A stretch of DNA of 22,941 bases, from NCBI GenBank assembly GCA_017630115.1, contig JAGBVY010000026.1, forward strand, positions 1 through 22,941. The letters are read 5' to 3'. This DNA is from Tidjanibacter sp. (lineage in GTDB: Bacteria; Bacteroidota; Bacteroidia; Bacteroidales; Rikenellaceae). Shown here piece after piece: positions 7,011-14,726 of this stretch (position 1 is the first letter of the stretch; every line of letters starts with the position of its first letter). Under the pieces are notes generated by a model. That model ran no database searches and was not told where the DNA came from. It saw nothing but the letters and a program-made list of their open reading frames with translations. Made by a program: the position numbers and the translations under genes.

Positions 7011-8375
7011 ATGAAGAGTTGGCTTAGGGCGTTTGGTGTGGCTTTGGTGGCTATGCTGAGCGTTGGTTGCTCGGTGGGCGAGGTGCAACTTGTCGAACAG
7101 CTTTCGTACAATGAGGCCGAACATACGCTCATTATGTACCTCATAGCCGACAACAACCTTGCCAGCAGCATCTATCAGAACGCCATCGATGCCGAGAAAG
7201 GTATGGTGGGGGCATTGCCTCAGGCGCGACTGGTGGTCTATCTCGACAATGCCAACGAAACGACCCTCTACGAGATTAGTTATAGGAGCTACGGCAGTGG
7301 CGAACACGTGCGCCAGTGTAAGAAACTCAAAGAGTACCCCCAGCAGACTTCCACGACCCCAAAGGTTATGAAGAGTGTCTTGGAGGATATTAAGAGGCTT
7401 GCTCCGAGTCGTAGCTACGGCTTGGTTATGGCCTCCCACGGTTCGGGTTGGTTTCCAGAGCCTGGCTCGGGCACGAGCTACAATGAGCAGAAGGTAGCTC
7501 CCTTAAACCCTGCTGTAAGTGGTAGTAGTGGGGTGGAGTATGACTTCGGAGCGCTTATGCAGGGTGGCGCAACTCGCTATATGGGCTGGGATTATGTTCG
7601 CAATGAGAGTGGCGGTTTTCAGCAGACCGACGAGAGTTTTATCTCGACTGCCGAGGTGGCCGAGGGACTCTCGCCCATACATTTCGACTACATCATCTTC
7701 GACGCTTGCTTTATGGCGTCGGTGGAGTTTCTCTATGAGGTGAAGGATTGTGCTGACTACATCATAGCCTCTCCTGTGGAGATACTCTCCTGTGGCTTGC
7801 CCTATGAGGCTATCGTTGGCAATCTTATGAGCAAGGATCACAACTTAGCAGATATTTGTGATATTGTGATGGATGTCTATATGCGCGACAACGATTTTTC
7901 GTTTATCAAGTCGTTGGCTATTGCGCTGATAGATTGTTCCGAGTTGGAGGCCTTGGCCCGTAGTGTTGCGAAAATCTATCGAAGAGAGTCGGTGGGCGAT
8001 TTGGTTACAACGGTGGAGCAGAAAGTCGATTTGGAGAGGGTGCAGGTGCTCGATAGGATGAAACCAGCGGCTTTCTACGATTTGGAGGATTATGTGTGTG
8101 AACTGACCGACGACGAGCAGTTGCTGACCCAATTTAGGGAGGCTCTCGCCAAGGCAGTTATTACGGCCACCAATACGGAGGAGATAAACTCTTTGGGCTA
8201 TACCCCCGACGGTATGTCGTTTGGCTACGACAATATAGAGATGAAGGTGGGCGGAAAGCTCCAACTGTGTGGCCTGAGTTGCTATGTGCCACGCCGCTCA
8301 GCTCCCGTAACTTTGGAGTATTACACTCAAACGAAGTGGGCCCAAAATGTCTATTTTGCGGAAGGAGATGAATGA
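7011..8375 (+). CDS. Clostripain-family (C11) cysteine peptidase-like lipoprotein
   Basis: From ATG 7011 the protein is 454 aa. Residues 1-20 are a lipoprotein signal with lipobox LSVGC (Cys20), and this decides the start; an upstream ATG at 6990 and GTG at 6975 would add residues ahead of a normal signal. The core matches clostripain/C11 peptidases: MYLIADNNL (about 42-50), the catalytic His143 in MASHGSGW, and the nucleophile Cys233 in IIFDACFMASVE, followed by IIASPVEIL. C11 enzymes cleave after Arg or Lys and can self-process. Here lipid anchoring suggests an envelope or surface protease. Both catalytic residues are present, so activity is plausible. The gene starts 39 nt after the DUF4919 stop. 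Confidence 0.88.
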   Translation: MKSWLRAFGVALVAMLSVGCSVGEVQLVEQLSYNEAEHTLIMYLIADNNLASSIYQNAIDAEKGMVGALPQARLVVYLDNANETTLYEISYRSYGSGEHVRQCKKLKEYPQQTSTTPKVMKSVLEDIKRLAPSRSYGLVMASHGSGWFPEPGSGTSYNEQKVAPLNPAVSGSSGVEYDFGALMQGGATRYMGWDYVRNESGGFQQTDESFISTAEVAEGLSPIHFDYIIFDACFMASVEFLYEVKDCADYIIASPVEILSCGLPYEAIVGNLMSKDHNLADICDIVMDVYMRDNDFSFIKSLAIALIDCSELEALARSVAKIYRRESVGDLVTTVEQKVDLERVQVLDRMKPAAFYDLEDYVCELTDDEQLLTQFREALAKAVITATNTEEINSLGYTPDGMSFGYDNIEMKVGGKLQLCGLSCYVPRRSAPVTLEYYTQTKWAQNVYFAEGDE

Positions 8376-8429
8376 CAATACAAAACATTATACAATCAAA
8401 CCTTTTATTAACTCAAAAACTAATTTATT

Positions 8430-9830
8430 ATGAAGAAAGTTTTACTTATTGCAGCTGTGGCTTTGGCGTCGATTTTTGGCGTGCAGGCTCAGGAGGCTGA
8501 GGTAAACCAGTATGGCCAGAAGGTAACTTCGTTGCCTATTAACGCAAGCGTTCAGGATGGTATCTTGGTTTTCCAGAACAAAGATGCTAACTACAAAATG
8601 TGGTTTGACGTTCGCGTTCAGGGCGACGCTGCTGTTTACTTTGGCTACGACAAGAATCTCACCCAGATTGGTAATGGTATGAGCTTCCGTCGTACTCGTT
8701 TTGCTGTGAAGACTCAGATTAACAAAGATTGGTACGCCGAGTTCGATACCGACTGGACCAGCGGTTTGCCCGAGATTAAAGATGCAATTTTGCAGTACGA
8801 CGGTATTGAGAATTTGCAGATTAAGATGGGTAACTTCAAGGAGAACTTCTCCATCCAGCGCAACTCTACCAGCCGCTACTTGCTCTTTATGGAGCGTGCA
8901 ATGGTTACCTACTTGGCTCCTTCGCGCCATATGGGTGTAAACTTCCGCTACACTACTCCCGCCTTGTGGGCTTCGTTTGGCGTGTTTGGTCCCGAGCTCA
9001 AAAGTGCTGAGGAGCAGACCTTTATGGAGGATGGTAACAAGGACTACGGTCTGAACGAGGGTTTGAGCTATACCGGTAAACTCGTATGGCGTCCTCTGCA
9101 CAAGATGACTAACGGTTCGTTGCACATTGGTGCAGCTGTTTCGTATCGCGAGCCCAAACTTACCTCGACCGATGGTTACAACGCTATCCGTTATAGCACT
9201 CGTAACTCCACCAGCATCAACCGTAAGAAATTCCTCGATACCGATGCTATCAAAGGTCTTGACCACGAGCTGTTGTGGACCGTTGAGTTGGCAGGTCACT
9301 ATGAGTCGTTGCGCTACGAGGCTGCCTACATCTCGCGTCAGGCTTACGTTGATTTGAGCAAGAACGAGAAGGGTGCTGACTTGCGTCCCGCAAGCGGTTG
9401 GTATGTACAGGCAGGTTATATGCTCTTTGGTGGCAAACAGAACTACGATGCAGGTGGTGCTAAGTACACCCGTTGCACTCGCGGTAAGGACTGGGGCGAC
9501 TTGGAGCTTGCTCTGCGCGTTGATCAGCTCAACCTGAACCTCAATAAATACTATATGGGTGGCTCGGCTATGCAGTATGCTATCGGTCTGAACTACTATC
9601 CTATCGAGAACGTTAAGTTTATGATTAACTACCAGTTTGCCGACAACGACGTATTTGCCAACGGTAAGGGTGAGCAGGACGGTACGGATAAGACTGCTAA
9701 GGGTCCCTATTCGACTGGTTACAATGCGGATGGTGAAGTTACTCCCTTCCCCGCAAATGTTGATAAATCGAAAGGTGCAAACGGCGTTGACTTCCATATG
9801 ATTTCGTGCCGCTTCCAGGTTGCTTTCTAA
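8430..9830 (+). CDS. OprP/OprO-type phosphate-selective porin
   Basis: This 466-aa outer-membrane beta-barrel starts with a signal peptide (residues 1-20, ending FGVQA). It has many alternating amphipathic strands typical of porins, for example FRRTRFAVKTQINKDWYAEF and YHFxxFxxQ-like variants such as IKMGNFKENFSIQ. The C-terminal residue is phenylalanine (CRFQVAF), the usual outer-membrane insertion signal. The EFDTDW segment and the KMGNFKENFSIQ region match the phosphate-selective porin O/P family. Actual ion selectivity cannot be read from sequence and family members also pass polyphosphate or other anions. The leader carries TTTATTAAC (8404-8412). I see no clear promoter in the 54-nt gap after the previous gene, although strong expression would be expected. 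Confidence 0.88.
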   Translation: MKKVLLIAAVALASIFGVQAQEAEVNQYGQKVTSLPINASVQDGILVFQNKDANYKMWFDVRVQGDAAVYFGYDKNLTQIGNGMSFRRTRFAVKTQINKDWYAEFDTDWTSGLPEIKDAILQYDGIENLQIKMGNFKENFSIQRNSTSRYLLFMERAMVTYLAPSRHMGVNFRYTTPALWASFGVFGPELKSAEEQTFMEDGNKDYGLNEGLSYTGKLVWRPLHKMTNGSLHIGAAVSYREPKLTSTDGYNAIRYSTRNSTSINRKKFLDTDAIKGLDHELLWTVELAGHYESLRYEAAYISRQAYVDLSKNEKGADLRPASGWYVQAGYMLFGGKQNYDAGGAKYTRCTRGKDWGDLELALRVDQLNLNLNKYYMGGSAMQYAIGLNYYPIENVKFMINYQFADNDVFANGKGEQDGTDKTAKGPYSTGYNADGEVTPFPANVDKSKGANGVDFHMISCRFQVAF

Positions 9831-9886
9831 TCAAAAAACATTTTATACACTTTTTTATTAACCAATTCAATTAACACAAAACAATT

Positions 9887-10504
9887 ATGAAAAAACTTTT
9901 CGTATTTGCAGCTATGGCTGCTTTGGCACTCACTTCGTGTGGTGATGACAACTTTGGCGTAGAGGGTGGCGATGACTACAATGTAGGCGTAAAAGGTATC
10001 GTTCTGAACGAGCTTTCGGGCGCAGACAAGTACATCGAGCTCTACAATACTACCGACGCAGAGGTGTCGCTCAGGGAGGTATATCTCGTGAAGTACGACA
10101 GCTCGAAAGATGGTGGCAAGAGCACCACTTGGACTGGCGCAAAGGATATGGTTATCCCCGCAAAGGGTTATGTAGTATTGGAGAGCTCCGACCTCTCGGA
10201 CCCCAATGAGGATGGCGACGAGAACTATGTTTACGAGAGCGAGAACCATGTATTCAAAGGTGGTCTTTCGGGCAAGAAGAACGTATTTATCGAGCTATAC
10301 AACGCTAAAGATGAGAAACTCAGCGAGTTCAAACGTGGCGACGAGGGTGCAGGTTGGAATCAGGTAAGCGGTTTCAACAACGACAAGAAACACACCTTCT
10401 CGCGTGTACCCGATGGCACTGGTGAGTGGGCATACGCCGATCCTACCAAGGGCACTGCCAATGGCGCAAAAGTTGCTGACATCGAGCAGCAGCCCGAGAT
10501 GTAA
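9887..10504 (+). CDS. Lamin-tail-domain lipoprotein
   Basis: This 205-aa protein has a lipoprotein signal (LTSC, Cys18). Residues about 35-150 match the lamin tail domain: VLNELSGADKYIELYNTTD, then VYLVKYDSS, then the VIPAKGYVVLES strand. It ends with a proline-containing FSRVPDGTGEW motif that commonly closes such domains. Lamin-tail domains in bacteria sit on secreted or membrane-associated nucleases and envelope proteins; here it is the only domain, so a binding rather than catalytic role is likely. It lies 56 nt after the porin, with leader motif TTTATTAAC at 9854-9862, and may be co-transcribed with it. Confidence 0.85.
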   Translation: MKKLFVFAAMAALALTSCGDDNFGVEGGDDYNVGVKGIVLNELSGADKYIELYNTTDAEVSLREVYLVKYDSSKDGGKSTTWTGAKDMVIPAKGYVVLESSDLSDPNEDGDENYVYESENHVFKGGLSGKKNVFIELYNAKDEKLSEFKRGDEGAGWNQVSGFNNDKKHTFSRVPDGTGEWAYADPTKGTANGAKVADIEQQPEM

Positions 10505-10534
10505 TTTGGGACAATAATTGCAAACGGTTTTTGT

Positions 10535-10566
10535 AGGGCCTCATCCCGAGTTAGGGGTGAGGCTCT
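10535..10566 (+). terminator. Strong hairpin after the lamin-tail lipoprotein gene (terminator or attenuator)
   Basis: GCCTCATCCC (10538-10547) pairs with GGGGTGAGGC (10554-10563) with one G-T pair and a 6-nt loop. AGG/TCT extends the stem to about 13 bp with one further wobble. No T-tract follows, so intrinsic termination is uncertain; it could protect or separate the upstream transcript from the CYTH genes. Confidence 0.5.
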
Positions 10567-10609
10567 CACAAAACAACAAACAACACTCTAAATCAATTTA
10601 AGAGAAACA

Positions 10610-11254
10610 ATGGCAAAAGAGAAAATGGAGATTGGAGCAATCTCGAAACCCCGTTTTGAGTTCCGCTCCTTTGGTCAGAATTTCGACGAGGCTCACGCTC
10701 GTATGGCTCGCCTCTCGGTACCCGTACCTGAGAAAGTTTGGCATCGCACCAGCGACGAGATTTATATCATCTCGCGTGCCAACGACATCAACAATACCAA
10801 AATCCGCGACGGCAAGATGGACATCAAGACCTATGTTCAGACTGTCGATGGTTTGGAGCAGTGGAATCCTCTGATGAAGGGTGAGTTCCCCATTTCGAGG
10901 GAGGTTTTGGAGCAGGAGGTATTCCCCGCATTTATGGTGGAGATGCCCGCTCTGGACAAAGATTCCTACACCTTTGAGGAGTTCTTGGCTATGGTTGAGG
11001 CCAACCGCGACCTTGCTGCCGTAAGGGTACACAAAGAGAGGTTTGGATATATGGTAAACGACACTATCTGCGAGGTTGGTAACGTGCTTATCAACGGCGC
11101 TAAGATTGTGACTATCAACTCCGAATCGACCGAGATTGAGGACATCAAAAAGACTATCGCCGATTGCCACCTCGAAGGCGTTGAGAACATCAACTACTTG
11201 CAGGCCATCAAACGTGTAATCGGTATGAGCCGTAAACCACTTGCAAACGAGTAA
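10610..11254 (+). CDS. CYTH-like domain protein (class IV cyclase/triphosphatase superfamily)
   Basis: This 214-aa soluble protein opens with FEFRSFG (16-22) and then has SDEIYIIS (48-55), NNTKIRDGKMDIK (61-73), EQWNP (83-87), KERFGYMV (142-149), ICEVGNVLINGA (153-164) and NYLQAIKRVIGM (195-206). Charged residues alternate along successive strands in the way of CYTH tunnel enzymes, which hydrolyse or cyclise triphosphates with metal ions. It lacks the textbook ExExK at the start (FEFRSF instead), so it is a divergent member. I recall similar stand-alone proteins in other phyla. It is followed after 4 nt by a canonical CYTH gene, which supports a related role. The substrate is unknown. Confidence 0.6.
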   Translation: MAKEKMEIGAISKPRFEFRSFGQNFDEAHARMARLSVPVPEKVWHRTSDEIYIISRANDINNTKIRDGKMDIKTYVQTVDGLEQWNPLMKGEFPISREVLEQEVFPAFMVEMPALDKDSYTFEEFLAMVEANRDLAAVRVHKERFGYMVNDTICEVGNVLINGAKIVTINSESTEIEDIKKTIADCHLEGVENINYLQAIKRVIGMSRKPLANE

Positions 11255-11258
11255 AATT

Positions 11259-11726
11259 ATGGCACAGGAAATCGAGAGAAAATTTTTGGTAGCCGGCGAG
11301 TTTAAGTCGCTTGCTAAGAAGGCTACTCGCATCACTCAGGGCTACCTTTCGTCGGTGCCCGAGCGTACTGTTCGCGTGAGGATTAAAGGCGAGAAAGGCT
11401 TTATTACTATTAAAGGTATCGGTTCGGCCAGCGGTGCAAGTCGCTACGAGTGGGAGAAAGAGATTCCTACCAGCGAGGTTGAGGAGCTGCTGAAAATCTG
11501 CGAGCCCGGCGTTATCGACAAAACTCGCTACCTCGTTGAGGCAGGCGACCACACCTATGAGGTCGATGAGTTCTATGGCGACAATGAGGGTCTTGTAGTG
11601 GCCGAGGTGGAGCTTTCGTCGGAGGAGGAGTCCTTCGTTAAACCCGAGTGGTTGGGCGAGGAGGTAACTGGCGACGTTAAGTACTACAACTCGATGCTGA
11701 TGAAAAACCCCTACAAAAATTGGTAG
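11259..11726 (+). CDS. CYTH domain protein (short triphosphate tunnel metalloenzyme)
   Basis: The 155-aa protein begins MAQEIERKFLV, containing the defining ExExK motif (Glu4, Glu6, Lys8). It also has the basic RVRIKGEKGFITIKG strands (about 46-60), YEWEKEI (about 70-76), KTRYLVE, and the acidic pair of strands HTYEVDEFYG and VVAEVELSSEEE. The length and motif order match short bacterial triphosphate tunnel enzymes (NeuTTM-like), which usually hydrolyse inorganic tripolyphosphate or nucleoside triphosphates; adenylate cyclase activity is less likely at this length. I use ATG 11259 rather than the upstream in-frame ATG at 11241, which overlaps the preceding gene. It is almost certainly co-translated with that gene. 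Confidence 0.88.
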   Translation: MAQEIERKFLVAGEFKSLAKKATRITQGYLSSVPERTVRVRIKGEKGFITIKGIGSASGASRYEWEKEIPTSEVEELLKICEPGVIDKTRYLVEAGDHTYEVDEFYGDNEGLVVAEVELSSEEESFVKPEWLGEEVTGDVKYYNSMLMKNPYKNW

Positions 11727-11735
11727 GAAATAGGT

Positions 11736-11761
11736 GGCCAGTCCTTTTGTCGGGATTGGCC
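11736..11761 (+). terminator. Possible terminator hairpin after the CYTH gene
   Basis: GGCCAGTCC (11736-11744) pairs with GGATTGGCC (11753-11761), 9 bp with one wobble and an 8-nt loop. It starts 9 nt after the CYTH stop codon. There is no proper T-tract downstream (CGCTTAATC follows). Confidence 0.45.
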
Positions 11762-11804
11762 GCTTAATCAACTTATTGTAAAATAAATAGATGTTTGGTT
11801 AGGT

Positions 11805-12695
11805 ATGAAAAAACTGCTTATTTGCAGCCTGCTCGCTTTGGCTATGCTGGCTTGTGGCGACCCCGCCAATGGCGAGGAGAACGACAACAAAGAACCCGAG
11901 GTGGAGAATCAAGACCCACCCACTCCTAAACCCGAGCCAGAGCCTAAGCCCGAGCCCGAACCTGCTCCCGCACCCAACATCTCGAAGGAGGTGCCCGCGT
12001 GCTCGATTGCAGAGTTTACCAACTGGCAGACCCACTTTGCCAGCGGTAGGACCATTGGCGACTTTTCGGGTCTGTGTTTCAATGCCGACCGCACAGGGTT
12101 GATTGGTGTGAGCAACTACCAAGGCACACTGTGGCACATTGGTTTCGATGGCACAAGGGACGACAAACACTTCTTGTGGAGCGGTAGGGATATGGAGGGT
12201 ATCACTCTCGATGCCGCCACCAATACTATCTACCTCTGCGACGAGGAGCACAATAGGGTCTATCGTGTGCCCGATGGTGCAACCAGTGTCCAGAAGATGT
12301 TTGAGTTCAATACGGGTGCTTGGGACGACAACAGCGGCTTGGAGGGTATCACCTACCACGATGGCTACCTCTACCTTGCCAATCAATCTCCCGCTCGCTT
12401 GTTTATCTACTCCTTGGAGCACGAGGCTATGGCTTTGAGCTTTGATGCCGACTTTATGAAGGAGTGTTTTTCGGACTTGTGGTTCGACACAACCAATAAT
12501 ACCCTTTGGGCTGTGGATGCTTGGGGTAATGAGATTGTCAATTTTACAATTTGGGGCGACTTTATTGCTCGCTTCAAACCAAGTGCAGTACCTTGGATTG
12601 AGGGTATCTGCATCGATTTTGAGAACAATAAGGCGTGGTTTGCTTGCGATAGTACAGGCCAACTTTTCAGTGCCGACATTGTTCGCAACAATTAG
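11805..12695 (+). CDS. SdiA-regulated/phytase-esterase-like beta-propeller lipoprotein
   Basis: This 296-aa lipoprotein has lipobox LAC (Cys17) and then an acidic, proline-rich linker ending PTPKPEPEPKPEPEPAPAP (about 40-58) that would hold the domain away from the membrane. The rest is repeated propeller blades: FSGLCFNADRTGLIGVSN, MEGITLDAATNTIYLCDEE, LEGITYHDGYLYLANQ, FSDLWFDTTNNTLWAVD and IEGICIDFENNKAWFACD. The recurring EGI-x-x-D pattern is that of the SdiA-regulated (YjiK) and esterase-like-phytase families, in which acidic residues can bind metal. No enzymatic activity can be asserted. It starts 78 nt after the CYTH gene. Confidence 0.8.
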   Translation: MKKLLICSLLALAMLACGDPANGEENDNKEPEVENQDPPTPKPEPEPKPEPEPAPAPNISKEVPACSIAEFTNWQTHFASGRTIGDFSGLCFNADRTGLIGVSNYQGTLWHIGFDGTRDDKHFLWSGRDMEGITLDAATNTIYLCDEEHNRVYRVPDGATSVQKMFEFNTGAWDDNSGLEGITYHDGYLYLANQSPARLFIYSLEHEAMALSFDADFMKECFSDLWFDTTNNTLWAVDAWGNEIVNFTIWGDFIARFKPSAVPWIEGICIDFENNKAWFACDSTGQLFSADIVRNN

Positions 12696-12712
12696 TAAAT
12701 AGGAGGATTATG

Positions 12713-12850
12713 CTCGGAGTCGGTCTGCTTAGATGGGCTGCTCCGAGTGATTTTCCGCCAGTGGGGGTGGAACTGAAAAATGAGGCCCACGCCCTGCCAC
12801 CCGACGGTGGCGCAACGATGGCGGCCCTGTGAGGCGGCCCACCAACGATG
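12713..12850 (+). other. GC-rich structured untranslated stretch upstream of the DASS transporter
   Basis: The 185-nt gap before the transporter is unusually G+C-rich and repeat-laden. CTCGGAG (12713-12719) can pair with CTCCGAG (12741-12747). GCCACC (12796-12801) and GGTGGC (12806-12811) form a 6-bp hairpin with tetraloop CGAC. GGCGGCCC occurs twice (12820-12827, 12833-12840), flanked by two copies of CAACGATG (12813-12820, 12843-12850). An A/T-rich segment follows up to the start codon. It could be a structured leader or small RNA, or 3' end structure of the upstream gene. I do not recognise a known riboswitch. Confidence 0.45.
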
Positions 12851-12880
12851 AAACTTCAAAAAATTTAAACATATTAGATT

Positions 12881-14686
12881 ATGGCTGAAACTACCAATCT
12901 GAATCCCGAGGAGCAACACGAGTTCGACCCTCTGGATATGAACAACTACAAAGTTGAAAAACTGCCAAAGATGCAGAAAAGCGGATTTGAGAAATGGATG
13001 GCCCGACTGGGTGGACCTTTGGCAATCTTGGTTTTCGTGCTACTCTATTGGGTGGTTGATATTCCATTTATAGACAACCTCGACCCCTCGACCCTCGATA
13101 AGAAGGCCAAGGCTCGCTATGAGGCCCTCTGCCCCGAAGTACCCGCTGTGGTTGCCGCCACTAAGGAGATGAAGGCTGCCGAGGGTGCTGTGATTGAGAA
13201 TGTGCAGCAGGTGGTTGAGAGTGGCTCGGTGGAGGAGTTCAGTATGCCCACCGCCGAGGGTATGGTGGTGGCTCAGCAGAGCGCTGCCGAGGTCAAGGAG
13301 GCCAACCCACGCGACAACTCGCCCTTTGTGAGGATATGCTATGCAATGTTGGCAATCTTCTGTGCCTCAATGATTTTGTGGGTTACGGAGGCTGTGCCAA
13401 GCTATATGACCTCGCTACTTGTGATACTCACTATTGTGCTTACGGGCGTAACTACCCAGAAGGAGGCCTTCGCACAGTTGGGCCATCCTGTAATGTGGCT
13501 CAATATACTCTCGTTCGTACTAGCGAGTATGTTGGTTAAGACGAGGGTGGCAAAGAGGTTGGCTCTGTGGTTTGTGCTGAAATTTGGCAAGAATGCTACG
13601 GGTATCTTCATTAGCTTCATCATCATCAATGTCATCTTGTCGCTCTTTATCTCGGCCACTACTGTGAAGGCAACCATCCTGCTACCTATTTTTATGGTTG
13701 TGGCTGCAATCTATGGTGCAAGCAACGGCTCGCGCAACAATTTCGGTAGGAACATTGTGCTGCAAAACCTATTCCAAGTAAACATTGGTGCAAGTGCCTT
13801 TATGACTGGTTCGGGTGCAAACCTGTTGGCCGTATCGCTCATTTTGGGCGCTGGTGGCAGTATGGTGTGGAAAGATTGGTTTGTTGTAGGCTTCCCCTTG
13901 GCTATGGTATTGCTCATTTTGGGCTGGTTGGTGGGTACGAAACTCGTATTCCCAATGAAGAAGAATGAGCAGAAACCTCAGATTGAGGGCGGTATTGAGA
14001 CCCTGCAACGTGAGTATGATTCGATGGGTAAGATGACCTTCGAGGAGTATAAGGCTATCGGTATCTTCATTTTGGTGTTGTTCTTGTGGGTGACAGGCGG
14101 CGACGAAGGCAAGGGCCTCCACTCGATAGATGCAACAACGGTGGCTTTCATTGGCGCTGTGCTAGCACTTATGCCCGGTGTGGGTGTTGTTAAGTGGAAT
14201 GACGTGGATATTCCTTGGCACCTTATGCTCTTCTCGGCAGGTGCTTATACGTTGGGCTCGGGTCTTAATGCTACCGACCTCCCATCGCTGGCCGTAAATG
14301 CAGGTTTCAATGCTCTGGGCATATCGCAGGATACTCCTTTTGTGGTGTTGTATGTGATTCTGACGGGTCTAATGCTGTTTAGCGGCTTGGTGTTCCAGTC
14401 GAAGACTATGCGTGCCCTCATCTTCATACCCATTGCCATTGGCGTGGCTCAGAGGTTTGGTTACCCCGTGATGAGCTTGGCCTTCCCTATGGCTCTGCTT
14501 ATCGAGCACGTCTATGTTCTGCCCTTCAATAGCAAACCCGCAGCTCTGCTCTATACGACCAACCATTATAGTTGGAGCGACACGTTTAAGTTTGGCATCA
14601 TTATGATGTTTATCGCTTGGGTTATGATTATGCTTTGGGGTCAGACTGTGCTCCAATGGGCAGGCTACACCCCGGGCCTGTTTTAG
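12881..14686 (+). CDS. DASS/SLC13-family sodium:anion symporter
   Basis: This 601-aa inner-membrane protein has about 11-12 hydrophobic segments and the layout of divalent anion:Na+ symporters, which import dicarboxylates, citrate or sulfate. The first TM is residues about 45-63, then a loop of about 85 residues (66-148, rich in Ala, Glu and Val) precedes the second TM (about 152-172, MILWVTEAVPSYMTSLL). The first re-entrant motif reads ISATTVKATILLPI (257-270), where SNT is usual; a second Gly-Ser-Gly-Ala-Asn motif is at 310-314. In the C-terminal half the hairpin reads VLPFNSKPAALLYTTN. The altered motifs leave the substrate open. The start ATG 12881 gives a soluble N-terminal tail of about 40 residues. 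Confidence 0.88.
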   Translation: MAETTNLNPEEQHEFDPLDMNNYKVEKLPKMQKSGFEKWMARLGGPLAILVFVLLYWVVDIPFIDNLDPSTLDKKAKARYEALCPEVPAVVAATKEMKAAEGAVIENVQQVVESGSVEEFSMPTAEGMVVAQQSAAEVKEANPRDNSPFVRICYAMLAIFCASMILWVTEAVPSYMTSLLVILTIVLTGVTTQKEAFAQLGHPVMWLNILSFVLASMLVKTRVAKRLALWFVLKFGKNATGIFISFIIINVILSLFISATTVKATILLPIFMVVAAIYGASNGSRNNFGRNIVLQNLFQVNIGASAFMTGSGANLLAVSLILGAGGSMVWKDWFVVGFPLAMVLLILGWLVGTKLVFPMKKNEQKPQIEGGIETLQREYDSMGKMTFEEYKAIGIFILVLFLWVTGGDEGKGLHSIDATTVAFIGAVLALMPGVGVVKWNDVDIPWHLMLFSAGAYTLGSGLNATDLPSLAVNAGFNALGISQDTPFVVLYVILTGLMLFSGLVFQSKTMRALIFIPIAIGVAQRFGYPVMSLAFPMALLIEHVYVLPFNSKPAALLYTTNHYSWSDTFKFGIIMMFIAWVMIMLWGQTVLQWAGYTPGLF

Positions 14687-14726
14687 TAGTTGTGGCCTTT
14701 GATGTATAACTCTCACATTTGCAACG

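Noticed and set aside
8442..9797. A 451-codon open frame on the minus strand opposite the porin gene
   Set aside because: It is a shadow of the porin coding frame. It lacks any recognisable domain or export pattern, and the porin has a signal peptide, beta-barrel pattern and terminal Phe.
11799..12662. A 287-codon minus-strand frame opposite the beta-propeller lipoprotein
   Set aside because: No domain or signal is visible, whereas the plus-strand frame has a lipobox, linker and repeating propeller blades.
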